DNA of 64,000 bases from Eucalyptus grandis (Eukaryota; Streptophyta; Magnoliopsida; Myrtales; Myrtaceae). A model generated the notes under the pieces. It searched no databases and was not told the DNA's origin. It saw nothing but the letters and a program-made list of their open reading frames with translations. The position numbers and the translations under genes are program-made. The DNA is taken from positions 52,186,112-52,250,111 of the forward strand of contig NC_052613.1 of assembly GCF_016545825.1 (NCBI RefSeq), in the 5' to 3' direction. Position 1 is the stretch's first letter. Each line of letters opens with the position of its first letter. Shown in pieces: positions 47,963 through 59,978 of the stretch.

Positions 47963-50002
47963 TGTTTCGTCATTTTGGATCTTGCAATAAAATATCTTTC
48001 ACCAAGTATTATATTTTAATTTTTTATTGAATGAGACTCAGGTTTTGTATTAACTTTAAATAAAGAGGGTCAAATGCGAATGAGACTATACACCTTATAA
48101 TCTTGAAATCAAAGAATTAGCTAACCTATCAAACCTTCAATATCAACGGTAATTAATATTGAAACCTAATTAATGACATCATTAAAATAATTAAATCCCA
48201 TTAAAATTAAAGTAGTCTATACAATAATGAACCGACCTAAAAAAAATAATACAATAGTGAAGGCACTTCGACAACATTGGATATGAACAAGATGCTTGAT
48301 AAAGCGCTACCTTCTACTAAGTTTAAGGACACAACATCTGAATCTAATTAACGACGTTAGATAGTGTGGATAACACCTAGTAGACACCAATCTAAGATAG
48401 ATACGAGGATACAATGTCAGAATCTAATCAATGACGTTGAATAGTGTAGACAACACCTAGTATACATTATTCCTAGGTGCGTGCATGAACATAATGTTGG
48501 AATCTAATCAATAATTCTAGACAAATGCAACATCTAATGAACACCGTCTCTAGATGAGAATGAGGACATAATGTCGGAATCTAATCAGCGACGCTGGACA
48601 ATGGGCTAGTACTGGAATTTAAGGGCACGTTTGGTAACGTTTTTATTCCAATGAACAATTTTTGAACAGAAATAGTTTTTTTTTTTTGTTCTAGGGAACA
48701 ATTTATGAGTATAAGAACGCGTTTGGTAATTGCAAAAATTTCTACTCCGGGAATAGAAACGCATTTGGTAAACTTGTATAATTTTTTTGTTTCGTTTAAT
48801 TTTTAAAATTTTTATTATATTTTTCCTTTTTCTTTTTTATTTTTCTTTTTCTTTTTGGCCGGTCGTAGGCCATGGTCGTGGCCGGCAACCAGCTGGATGA
48901 CATCCGGTGAGCTCGTCGGAGGCTAGCCTAGCTCGGCCTCACCTAGGCAGTGCGAGGTTGGCCTCGCCCTGGCTGGCAAGGCCCGACCTCGCGCCGGTTG
49001 GGGTGGTCAAGCCTCGCCGTGGCCGCACAAGGCTCGGGCCGACGAGCCTCGCCGTGGCTCGGCCTCTCCGGGGGCCGGCGACGCTCCGATGAGGTTGCCG
49101 GCCCTCGTTTGGATGGTTGCCGGTGCTGGCCATGGCCAAGGCTGGTGACTGGTAAAAGGAAAGAAGAAGAAGAAGAAAAAGAAAGAGAAAAAGAAGAAGA
49201 AGAAAAAATGAGAAAAAAAAAAGTGTTTCTCATAAGTGTTTATGGAAATAAGAAACATGTTTTTTCCACTTCTTGTTTATGTTCCAAATTTGTTCTCTGG
49301 AACAAAAATGTAAACAAACGTGTTTATATTCTTTTTTTGTTCCCCGGAACAAAAGAAGAAAAATTGTGTTCCAGGGAACAAAAACAAAAATTTTCCAAAT
49401 AGGGCCTAATTGACAGCACTTCCCAGAATATAGACACTTGCCAAAATTGAATCTATGATGAGAATCTTAAGCTATTGTTAGACTAAAGCTAAGTAAAGAT
49501 AAATGCAATATAAAGTAGTTTTGTGTGTTGTTTGGGGGGTTGTCTATTGGATAGCTTGTGATATTTATAAGCCAACTTGGTAACCGTCAATTAGTCGGTT
49601 ACTTTCTCCTCAAGAGTCACTCCACATTTCATGCTAAACTGCCTTATCCATACTTGTTCGATAATAGTGTCATGACTTGTCCAGTGAGTATTAACCGCTC
49701 CTCTTTCGAGTTTGATGCCTTTTTAATTGTTCCCGCCTATTTTTACCACTAAGGCTATATCTTCATCATTGATCTCTGGCTTCAACACGTGGTGTTCTGT
49801 TGCTTCATCATGATATTACATATCTTTATTTGTCGAAATTCAGCCCAAAATTTCTCAAAATCCTTAATTATCTTGTATCGTATGGATTTTTTGGGCTGGA
49901 CCAATGTGGATTATAACTAATATATGGTTGTGATGGTGGCTTTAGAGCTTTATGTCCCTCGTGCCTTGCACATACTCGTGGGGGTATTTTTAGGTGTCAA
50001 CA
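47963..50002 (-). mobile_element. Solo LTR-like element, second copy, TSD AACTT
   Basis: Same insertion as 1830-7738 (AACTT at 47958-47962 and 50003-50007) but without the nested 3.85 kb LTR. Length 2040 bp including a PIF-like element. Confidence 0.75.
48623..49406. mobile_element. PIF/Harbinger-like element, second copy
   Basis: Ends GGGCACGTTTGGTAAC and (inverse) GGCCCTATTTGG, flanked by TAA (48620-48622, 49407-49409). Duplicate of 6342-7137. Confidence 0.55.
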
Positions 50003-50304
50003 AACTTTCAGAAGCCTCATGTCCTGTATATACATTATCGTGATATAATGGAAAATCACCCAAATCCAATGCAATTAGCTAATTGCTCTAACAAAATTGG
50101 ATATAAAATTGCATTTGGTCTTCCAGATTTCTAGTTAGAAAAGGTTTGAATAATTTTGTCATATCCTATTTATTATTTGGTGAACTACGGATCTATAGTT
50201 TGACGTTTTTATATCTTATCCTATCAATTGTTCGGTGAATATCATTCTAAAGGACATATATGCCCCTATGTAGTGCTCTTGAAATAATATCGATCTTTCT
50301 CATG

Positions 50305-50386
50305 CACCAATATACTTGAAAACCTTCATAATTAATTAGGACTAACAACTCTCGGTGCAAAAAAAAAAAAAAATTCGATTACATAG
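50305..50386 (+). repeat. Left direct repeat flanking E1 duplicate
   Basis: Counterpart of 8041-8124; recurs at 54134-54217. Confidence 0.8.
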
Positions 50387-50826
50387 TGGAAAAGTGCCAA
50401 AAAAGTCCTAAACCTTTTTATGTTGTGCCACTTTAGTTCTTTCCGGCCAACTTTGGCCGGAATTTGTTAACTGGATGCTGGTCGACTAACGTGGTCTGAT
50501 CGACGCTGATGTGGACTACTTTTGATAATATTTTAATGTTATTGATTTTTTTTTCTTTTTATTATTTATTATTTATTATTATTTTTTTCTTCTCCTCTTC
50601 TTCCTCCAGCCGGTCGTTGAACCTCACGATCGGATCGGCCGAGGCAACGGCTGGTGAGGTCGAGGTCAACCTCACTGGCCACCTCGCCAATGGCCGCGAG
50701 GGCGGCCTCGCGCTGGGTGGCGAGGCTTGCCCGCTCGGCACAAGGTTACCCTCGAGGCCTTGGCGGCGAGGCTCGCCCTCATTGGATTTGGCGAGGTCGA
50801 GCCTCACCCATGGCTGGCAAGGGCAA

Positions 50827-50961
50827 GCCTCGCCAGCTTGGCATGAGGAGCATGGGGAGGAGAGCGAAGCCGATGGCGGCGAAGGAGACGACGTGGAGCA
50901 CAAGTTGAAGTCCGCAATGCCGCTTGGCGGCAGCAGCAATGACAACGACGACAAAGAAGCG
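50827..50961 (+). pseudogene. 5' half of the MULE-loop coding-like frame (duplicate)
   Basis: Matches 8635-8769 with substitutions only in the EHKLKSAMPL region. The frame is open far upstream (to 50509) through the TIR, which is probably incidental. Continues in frame at 53522. Confidence 0.48.
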
Positions 50962-53516
50962 TGTCATGCCCCGAACCTCAAGCACATGCCCATCCCTCTT
51001 TGGTCGATAAAATTTGTGACTTCCGATGATGAGTCACCAACCCATTCATTTTTAAGCATATGCGGAAGCGAAAATAAATCCCCTGACAGTAATCATCTCA
51101 GGATAGAAAAGTAGGACATCAATTCACAAAAGCACACTTTTATGAACAACGAGATTCAAGTACAAAACGAGTCTAGTTGAAAGCCTACAGGAAGGTCGAC
51201 TCTCAAAAGAGGTTATCCTATGACATACTAACAGGACACATCCGCCGATCCTCCATAATCCTCCTCCTCAGAGTTCGGGGCCTTGGTCCTCCACAACCAC
51301 CTTCTAAGGACCTGAAAATGGTTATTCAATAACCAATGAGATAATGTCCCATCAAGTCCATGCTCTAAACCTCGATTAGGAGGGTAATATGCCCAAAGGC
51401 GTCCTAACCACACAATCACGCATTTGGTATAGATGACTTACCTCGCCTCAGATCTACCTTACAGGTTAGTACAGTTTATATCATAGATAGCCATACCGGT
51501 ACGAGCAATAATTAAGCTTCAATAACTGGAACGCCATACTCAATTCTCAAATCAGCACAGGGGTCCTGATTATATGGCCAAATCGTTATGACATGTCTCA
51601 TTCCATGTTATACAATTTTGTCCCATAATCTGGCGCATATATTTCACTCAACATGCGTTCCAATTGATAATTACGCCCACTCTAGGGCACGACCTACTTG
51701 AAGTTCGGCGGTCTATTGGCGTAGCCAGGCATCCTCACCTCATTGAGCATGGCTATGTCTCTCAAAGACAGCTTTCCCGAAGGAGCATAGGTCCAGAATC
51801 TATTGTGACCCAAAACCCAATAAGTGGGTAACCCATATAGGATAACGTCCATCCGACACAGTTCGGGGACGGGTTCTCTTAACCAACGCACGACCAATCA
51901 ATCTTGGCCTAGGACACCATGCATTGCACTCAAATGCCTCAATTAAAATAGTGTTCCTGCCCTATTTTCTTCGTATTAAAAACTTCCGAAGAAAAATAGT
52001 TGTGTGTGGATATACAGTTAGATTGAACCTGGAAAATTCATAACCTTCTTTTCAAAATCCCACTGGTTTATATAGTATATAAAACCATTTTCGGTGTTTA
52101 AAACCCGACACCTAGGATTTTCTAAATAAATATTGAAATTCACAAATTTTGAAATAAATGACCAAATTTCCGATCAGCACTCAATTTTCACAATTTAACA
52201 CTCGATTGCAGAAATTAACTACATCATTGCAATCAATACAAAATTCCGATCATTGACTACCTGGCCTTATTTCCAAAAAATATTTAATAATTAAATTAAT
52301 TACACTTAAATTAATGTAAATACCCCTTAAATGTCATTAGCCTACTAAGAAGAGTTTAGTGCATAAACTCACCGGGTTAGCAAATACACCGGTTCACGGC
52401 GACAATGACGCGATAGCGATCGAAACTTGGGCCTACAGCGGCACAGGAGGTTGGTGGCGTGGGTGGTGCGGCGGTGTGGTGCGAGTGGCCGACGAAGTAT
52501 GGGCGGAACAACAAATTACGATTGACATGGTGAAGGAATTCTGGGTTTTCTGCGATGCAATCACCGCTGAAAATGAAGAAAGAAGACAGAGAATTTGGGC
52601 GCCGAGAGAGAGAAAAACACCGAGAAAGAGAGAAAGATGGGCGTCGAGAGGATGTAACAACTGCCGAGCGTGAGAGGGAAAAGTGAGGTATTCGTGGGTT
52701 ATTTTTGTTGACTTTAAGAGTCAACAATGGGCTGATTCGGTGGCTCTTCGGGCGAGCAGCAGCTGGAGAGGACGTGTCTTCCGTATGCATGAGTTTCGAA
52801 GCCTGCTGGCCGAAGAAGGATAGGAGCGCGCGCACGTCAACAGTCCAAATTTCGTGGCAGCAGTGGACGGGGACAACTCCATGTTTCCGTGTCTTTGCAT
52901 GGGAAGTTCTTTCCCCTTCGTCCACGACACCTGCTGCTCCATGCACTTACGTGCCCATCATTTAGTTGACTGCCCGATTCAACTAAATGGGGTCCAAATG
53001 GCTGTCGATGGGAGAAGCAATTTGGTGCGGCGTGTCTTCGGATGCTGCATGAAGAAGGACCGGTTCGTGAAGGCTGCATGGGTCAACAATTTCCTCTTGG
53101 TTGACTGGTTAAACAAAGGAAAAGACGTGGCCGTGGGTTCCTTGTTTCTGCATGCACATGGACTGAAGAATTCTCGGTCCCTTGCCTTGTGCACGCACGC
53201 GTGAGAGACAACGGACGTCTTCACGAAAAATGGCTTGGCAACGTGTTAGTTGGAAAGAATCTTGGTCTCGCGGATGGTGTTACGTAAGAAGATTTTCGAC
53301 GAGACGATAAGATATATGAAAATCAGATCGTCTCGACGTGGCAAAGACATGACCACGAGGGTATGTCATAAGACCATCACGAAACGTGATGTCTCGGTCT
53401 AGCGATGGTGATGAAATGGGGTCGTAAGTAGTGCCAATGACGTAATCCGATGATAAATTCGTCAACCCGTCTCAGACAGTTACATATTCGAGGTCCGGCG
53501 AAATTCGGATGTCACA
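50962..53516. mobile_element. Solo LTR, duplicate of 8770-11328
   Basis: TSD AAGCG/AAGTG (50957-50961, 53517-53521). By eye the first half differs from the other copy by several percent and the second half by about 1-2%. Confidence 0.75.
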
Positions 53517-53521
53517 AAGTG

Positions 53522-53665
53522 AACGAAGACCCAAGCCTGAAAATCGTCGAGAAGGTGCTCTCGGCGCGCGCCGCAAAGCTTGCCTCCATGCCGCCGGGTG
53601 TCGACATGTCGGAGGAGGACGACGATAGGCCTCGAGGACTGAATTCGGCTGCCTCCTTGCACTGA
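53522..53665 (+). pseudogene. 3' half of the MULE-loop coding-like frame (duplicate)
   Basis: 47 codons and a stop at 53663, same length as 11334-11477. Changes such as Leu to Pro and Ala to Val but no indel. Confidence 0.48.
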
Positions 53666-54133
53666 GCTGGCGGGGCTCGCCCTCGCCGGCCATGGGCGAG
53701 GCTCGCTGCCTAGGCCTTAAGGGCGGCCTCGCGCCAGGCAGGTGAGGCTCGCCTTGGCTAGATCTAGCAAGGGCGAGCCTTGCCGCCCAGTGCAAGGTCA
53801 CTCTCGCAGCCATTGGCAAGGTGGCCGGCGAGGTCGAGCCAGGCAACGAGGTCTGGCGACCGGCTGGAGGAAGAAGATGAGAAGAAAAAAAAAAAAAAAA
53901 GGAAAAAAAAAAATTCAAAAATATTAAAATATTATTAAAAGTAGTCCATGTCAACATCGGTGAGGCCACGTAAGCCGGCTGGCGTCTAGTCAGCAAATTC
54001 TGACCAAAATTGGCTAGAAATGACTGAATTTGCACAACGTAAAAATGTTTAGGACTAAATCAGCACTAAAAAAAAAAAAAAAAAGGTTTAGGACTAAATC
54101 AGCACAAATACAAAAGGTTTAGGACTTTTTTGG

Positions 54134-54217
54134 CACCAATATACTTGAAAACCTTCATAATTAATTAGGACTAACAACTCTCGGTGCCAAAAAAAAAAAA
54201 AACTTTCGATTACATAG
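54134..54217 (+). repeat. Right direct repeat flanking E1 duplicate
   Basis: Counterpart of 11961-12038. Confidence 0.8.
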
Positions 54218-55036
54218 CATAAATTTTCATTGGCAGCCCACCAAAGTGATATCTCAAACAATCGTTTAGCGTAGGTAACCTTTATGAAAGTAATATAACA
54301 TTCAAGTAATCTAATGAAAATTCTCGGCCTTTTTCCATTGAGTTCAAAGCAAGACTTTTCATAAGGCCATGCATGAAAAGAAATCATTTGAGAAATTCGA
54401 TGAATGAGAACCGCGGTACAATATCTAGTTTCACAAATTCAATGCGTGTACAAATTGTTTTTAATAATGCAAGGTATACAAGGCCAAACTCAAGCCTGTA
54501 GTTGATGCGAATCAAGTTTGAGTAGCATGAATGTAAATTGTTTCATGTTGAGAAAATTATCCATCCATGATAATATATCGGTAAAATAAGACAAGATGAG
54601 AAATATGTTGACTCTTTCAAATAATCTCCTTTGTGTCCATTGACAATTTCTTGTTATCCTGACTATCACGGCAAAGCAAGGTGCTTTATTGGAATTTTCT
54701 TAACAAAATTGAAGATGGTAGATGTTTTTAAGTTTCCTTTATAATTGGAGAAGTCAAGCATGTCAAACACACGCCCTTTACTTTTGAGGCCCCTTGGTAA
54801 CTAATAATGTTGAAACAACTTGAAAATCTTTAGGATGAAGCTGCAGATTCCAATTAGGAATCAATATCTTCTTGAACATCAACATGTTATGAATCGGTCA
54901 TATTATGCAAGAAGTGATCATCATGGATTCATCCACCATTTTTGTCTGTGGATAATCAGAGAAAAATCGTCACTACAGACAGATCAGAAATGTCTATGTA
55001 TCAATTCCAAGAGTTGATTCTTCAGCATCCATTTTG
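54218..55036. repeat. P450-5 5' flank
   Basis: Near identical to 12039-12830 plus 14061-14094; holds the empty E2 site AATTCCAAG at about 55005-55014. No gene. Confidence 0.75.
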
Positions 55037-55042
55037 TATATA
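55037..55042 (+). promoter_or_regulatory. TATA box of P450-5
   Basis: TATATA 74 bp before the ATG, with uninterrupted upstream DNA. Confidence 0.6.
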
Positions 55043-55110
55043 ACACTACTCAACCACGCCAAATTAACTAAACATTTTAAGTATTCTTACTGCACATAAC
55101 CATCCCGACA

Positions 55111-57574
55111 ATGGCTCTTCACATCCTCTTCACGTGGCTTGCTGTTTCCCTTCCTCTCCTCCTTTTCCTCCTCTCAGTGAAAACTTCAATAACAAAAAGA
55201 AGAACCTCCCTCCAGGGCCTCCACCACTCCCCATCATAGGCAACCTCCACCAACTCGGCCATTTGCCTCATCAGTCTCTGTGGAAACTCTCCAGACGGTA
55301 TGGCCCCGTCATGTTCATCCGCCTCGGCGGTGTCCCTACCATCGTAACGTCCTCCCCTGAAGCCGCCAGGGAGGTCCTCAAGACCCATGACCTCGATTGT
55401 TGCAGTCGCCCACGGCTGGTCGGCACAGGACGCCTCACCTATGACTCCCTCGATATGGCCTTCGTGGAGTATGGCGATTACTGGAGGGAGGTAAGGAAGT
55501 TGTGTGTGCTTGAGTTGTTCAGTGCAAAGCGAGTCCACTCCTTCCGATACATCAGGGAGGAGGAGGTGGGATCTATGATCGAGTCGATTGCAAAATCAGC
55601 AGAGAGTGGAACTCCGATTAATATGAGCGAGAAGTTCATGGTTCTGACGGCTAACTTCACTTGCAGGTAGGGCATAGTAGTGTAGTTGAGGAGTCCAGTC
55701 GACTAAGTTATCCATTTAATTATATTGATTCATCGTTAAGTAGGGCATCCATCGACTCAATAACATTTCATGTGTATTAAGTAATGATCACGCGACCATA
55801 TAAACAGCCAATTAATGAAAGAAAATGGATTGATAAATTTTAACGTAGAAAGAGAGGCATGCGTCGACAATTTATATACTTATGTCTCTCATCACTCATC
55901 ACAAGGAAGTAGGAGATATGGCCGCATGGACAACTTGTTTGATGCCGAGCAATCGCCTAAGTGCTAGCAATTGGTTGAAAATGAATATATTGTAAATTCG
56001 TAAAATTCATATCTAGTCGGGCTTTATTACTCTGAATTCATAACAAACTGTTTTTTAACTTTTAACCAAACCCGCATATAAACTCAACCCTCTAAATTTG
56101 AATAAAAAGTTGGCTCTTTAACCCATTTTGCCATCGTTAATCACTACTCGAATTCTTCAGGGTTCGACAACATATTGAGCCTCGTTCTTTAAACTCAAGC
56201 TCAACTTGACGATGAGTTCTACGTTCGAACTTGACTATGTTTAATTAGATTCGATCAGTGTTACAAGCTAGGCCATTATTTGGCTATTATCAACTTCAGC
56301 TTTGATTCAAGTCACTGCTCCAAACGGAAGTTTGTCAAGCCTGAGAGCGAAGCATGAATCGCTCACTAGAAACTCTGACTTGTTTGCACACCTTGCATGC
56401 AGGGTTGCGTTTGGGAAGGCATTTCACGGGATGGAGTTCGAAAACGGAAGGTTCATGCATATGATTCACGAGGCAGTGGCGATGTTGGGAAGCTTCTCGG
56501 CATCTGATTATTTCCCTCAATTCGGCTGGATCGTGGACAGGTTCACGGGTCTCCATTCGAGGTTGGAGAAGAGCTTTCGCAATTTGGACGTTTTCTATCA
56601 GAAGGTGATCGAAGAGCATCGGAATGCAAATAAGAGCAACGAGGAAGAGGTAGACATTGTCGATTTGCTGCTGAAGATGGAGAAAGATCAGACTGAGCTC
56701 GCCGGGGTCCGGCTGAAGGAAGACAATATCAAGGCCATCTTGATGGTACATCATACAATCCCTACGTATTACCTAATGTAGATCATATACACAATCGAGA
56801 AGCAAAATCGAAGGTTCTATATATTGCAGGATATAATTTAAGAACTCCTTAAATGAATACACAGTGTTTCTCGGGTATAAATGATATCATGGCAAAAATT
56901 GATCTATATGTCTTTTTTTTTGTGAATCATGACTTCATGGTCGTTATCAGGATATATTTCTAGGAGGGGTGGACACCGGTGCAGTCGTCATGGACTGGAC
57001 AATGGCCGAGCTCGTCAGGAACCCAAGGGCGATGCGAAAAGCTCAAGAAGAGATCCGGAGTTGCGTTGGAAACAAGAAATGGGTCGTAGAAGATGACCTT
57101 AGCAAACTCAAATATCTCAAGTTAGTACTCAAAGAAGTGATGAGGCTACACCCTCCAGGTGCACTACTCCTTCCAAGGGAAACCATGGACCATTTCAAGC
57201 TATTTGGCTACGATGTTGACCCAAAGAGTCGTGTCCTGGTGAATGTATGGGGCATCGGGCGAGACCCAGGCCTGTGGGAGCGCCCGGAGGAGTTCGTGCC
57301 GGAGAGGTTCGAGGAAAGTCCAATTGATTATAAGGGGAATCATTTCGAGTTGTTACCATTTGGGGCGGGGCGGAGGGGATGCCCTGGGATGTCAATGGCC
57401 ATGGCAACGATCGAGCTGGCGCTTGCCAATGTCTTGCACTCCTTCGATTGGCAATTGCCGGAGGGAATGACAGAGGGAGACGTGAGCATGGAAGAAGGGG
57501 CTGGACTAGCCGTGTTCAAGAAAGTACCTCTCACTCTGTTGCCGGTGAAAGCGTCGCATGAAATGGATGCATAA
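55111..57574 (+). pseudogene. P450-5: CYP71-family P450, nearly intact (one 1-bp frameshift)
   Basis: A microsomal haem monooxygenase of the CYP71 family (CYP71B-like); substrate unknown. Exons are 55111-55666, 56403-56745 and 56951-57574, introns 736 and 205 bp, all GT/AG. Features in order: membrane anchor, hinge LPPGPPPLPIIGN (about 55205), C-helix WREVR (55482), I-helix GGVDTG (56963-56980), ExxR (57134-57145), PERF, haem loop FGAGRRGCPG with Cys at 57380-57382, stop TAA 57572-57574. Expected length is about 507 residues, normal for the family. The one fault is a missing A in the run at 55180-55183, between anchor and hinge; everything after is open in the alternative frame. It is either a young pseudogene or a functional gene with a consensus error. 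Core promoter intact. Confidence 0.85.
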
Positions 57575-57680
57575 CAAAATCGTTGTTAAATGAAAGCCAT
57601 CATATCTCACAACGTTTTATACTTAATTATGATTAAGCATCTTAAAGTTGTACGGTACAATGTTCTAGCACACAATAACT

Positions 57681-57682
<2 letters not shown>

Positions 57683-57730
<48 letters not shown>

Positions 57731-57733
57731 GTA
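57683..57733. repeat. (AT)n/(ATGT)n microsatellite
   Basis: Follows P450-5 and is cut off by the Copia LTR at 57734. Confidence 0.9.
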
Positions 57734-58634
57734 TGTTGGAGAAATCTTCTTGAAGTGTTTTGAAGTTGACAAAACGTTTCTATCAGTCTAGTCTGAAGGC
57801 TTGCAGACTCTGCTGTTTAAAATTTGAAGACCTCCGGACAGCCAGACTCAAAACTCAAAGTCTATCCTCATTGACAGTCTCTAATCCGTTGAAGAAAGGT
57901 TATCCAGAACTGGATGTTTTGTTAAAGATTTAACTTTATCAACTGGAGAAGATCTCGTGGCTGGAGAAGACATAACGGAGTCCTTTGATTGATCGAAGAT
58001 TGACTCGATAATTGAAGATCCGGTGATTGCCTAAATATTATTGGAAGGTTCTGCTTATGGAAACCGAGATCCTGATTGTATGGGCGAACATGATTGATGG
58101 GCTATCAACACGTTCCTTTAATAGCTTGAACAATCTTCCTAATTGATTCTGTCCAACGGGTAGATTGGAGGAATTCCTTTGGTAAGTGCCAACGGGTATG
58201 ATGGCATAAAGAAGTATATAAGGAAGACGGTCTTAGTTGTTCAAGGTGTGCGCGATAGAATAATTCCAAAGTCTGAAGCTCCTTTTTGTTTAGACAAATC
58301 CTTTGAGCGAATACTTGTATACAAAAGAGAGTCTATATTTGTGAGAAATCTTGAGGAGGTGTGGTAGAACATCTACACTGTGGAATCAAGGCAAAGCTGT
58401 GCTGTAACTTCTCTTTTGTTCATAGTAGAATCCAGCCATTAGGCTGTCAGTGAAGAAGAGTGGACGTAGGCTTGATATAAGCCGAACCACTATAAACCGC
58501 GTGTTCAATTTTCTCTTCTCTCAGTCTTACTTTGATTAACGTTTCCTTCTACTGTCTAGTATTGTGCAATTGTTGAAGAAAAATCTTTTATATACCTATT
58601 CACCCCCCTCTAGGTACTCATACTAGCAATATCA
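57734..58634 (+). repeat. 5' LTR of the second Copia element
   Basis: 901 bp, TGTTGGAGAA to ATATCA, two bases before the PBS. The 3' LTR is outside the window, so the end is set by the PBS. Confidence 0.8.
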
Positions 58635-58636
58635 AT

Positions 58637-58649
58637 TGGTATCAGAGCC
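58637..58649 (+). other. Primer-binding site (tRNA-iMet)
   Basis: TTGGTATCAGAGC, matching initiator tRNA-Met as in the first Copia element. Confidence 0.92.
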
Positions 58650-58696
58650 TGTGTACTTACTTTATTTGAAGTGTTTTACTTCGTAGTAAAAGATCC

Positions 58697-59978
58697 ATGG
58701 CTAGTATGCTAGCACCAGGGCTAATGGAAGGGCAAAGCAATACAAGACCACCATACTTTGATGGAAAGGATTACAACATCTGGAAGAACAAGATGAAAGC
58801 TTTCCTTCGATCAAAGGATCCCTCGGAATGGGACGTTGTAGAAAAAGGAATTACTCCTACCACCGCATCAGTCTCGAAAGAGGAAAAGCGATGAGACCAG
58901 CGAAATGACTCGGGAAGAGATAATCAAGAGACAAGCACTCGATGCAAAAGCAATTTATTCCTTATATTGTGCTTTGTCACCAACTGAATATAATAGAATA
59001 TCTTCTTGTGTTACAGCAAAAGAAGTTTGGGACAGATTGCATATCACCTATGAAGGAAGCAGTTGAGTGAAGGAAACAAGAATCAACATTCTTCTCGGTC
59101 AATACGAAGCCTTGAGAATGAAACCAGGAGAATCTATATCTCGACATGTTTAGTCATTTTACAGATATTGTGAATGGTCTTGAAAATCAAGGTCAACCAA
59201 CTTCGATCCCATGAAGGTAAACAAGCTACTGCGTGGACTCTCCGAGGATTGGAATCACATAAAGACTTCGATAAGAGAGACGCAAAGAATTATGCCACTA
59301 TCTCGTCGACGAGCTAATTGGAACTCTTCAGTCTTATGAAGTGGAACGGATCAATGAAGATGAAGATCCAAAAGGTAAGAAATCCATTGCATTAAAATCA
59401 AATGATGATTCGATGATACAGATTCTGAAGAAGATATGGACAATGAGGAGCTTGCTCTCATGATAAGAAGATTCAGAAAACTGAATAGAAAAGGAAGAAG
59501 GTTCAACTCAAAGAAACAAAGCTTTCAAAGACAGCAGACCAAGTCTGTTGATGATGAGGAACCAAACAAAGACGTAGTCTGCTTTGAATGTAAGAAAAAT
59601 GGACACATCGGACCCAACTGTCCTCTTCGAAGAAGAATAAAGGAAAAGCTGAAAAATTTCGAAAAGCTCTCAAAGCCGAAACCACGGGTGATACGAGTGT
59701 GAAGAAAGTGATAATGAATATGACAATCTATGTCCGATGGCACAATCGGACTCGGACTGGATCGGACTCGGACATGTGAATTTGAGGCAAGTAATTTTAA
59801 AATTCCTGTCAAAGTTTCTAAATACATTGATGAACTGTGTTTTAGTCTTAAGAATTCTCTCAAAAGAATTTCCGAACTGAAAAAGGAAAACTCAGCTCTA
59901 AAACAAAAGGAAAATGTTTTAGTAGAAAGAGTTAAAAGTCTAGACTTGACTGTTTCCACTCTTAAAGAAAATGAAGAT
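58697..59978 (+). pseudogene. Copia gag with zinc knuckle, broken
   Basis: ATG at 58697 starts MASMLAPGLMEGQ, then the gag motif YFDGKDYNIWKNKMKAFLRS. The frame is lost at about 58890; UBN2-type segments (ALDAKAIYSLYCALS, AKEVWDRLHITYEG) follow in another frame with stops. A perfect CCHC knuckle CFECKKNGHIGPNC lies at 59580-59621. A Lys/Glu-rich coiled-coil stretch (59820-59970) is cut by the solo LTR at 59979 and resumes at 62857. Capsid/nucleocapsid precursor, not functional as it stands. Confidence 0.85.

Larger units (their letters stand above)
50387..54138. mobile_element. Foldback Mutator-like element, duplicate of E1
   Basis: Left end TGGAAAAGTGCC, right end GGACTTTTTTGGCAC without its terminal bases, as in E1. 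Interrupted by the solo LTR at 50962-53516. The GC-rich arms differ visibly from E1, mostly by transitions. Confidence 0.72.

Noticed and set aside
52359..53224. Frames of 104-189 codons, repeated at 10170-11036
   Set aside because: Within the duplicated solo LTR; conservation reflects the duplication, and both strands are equally open.
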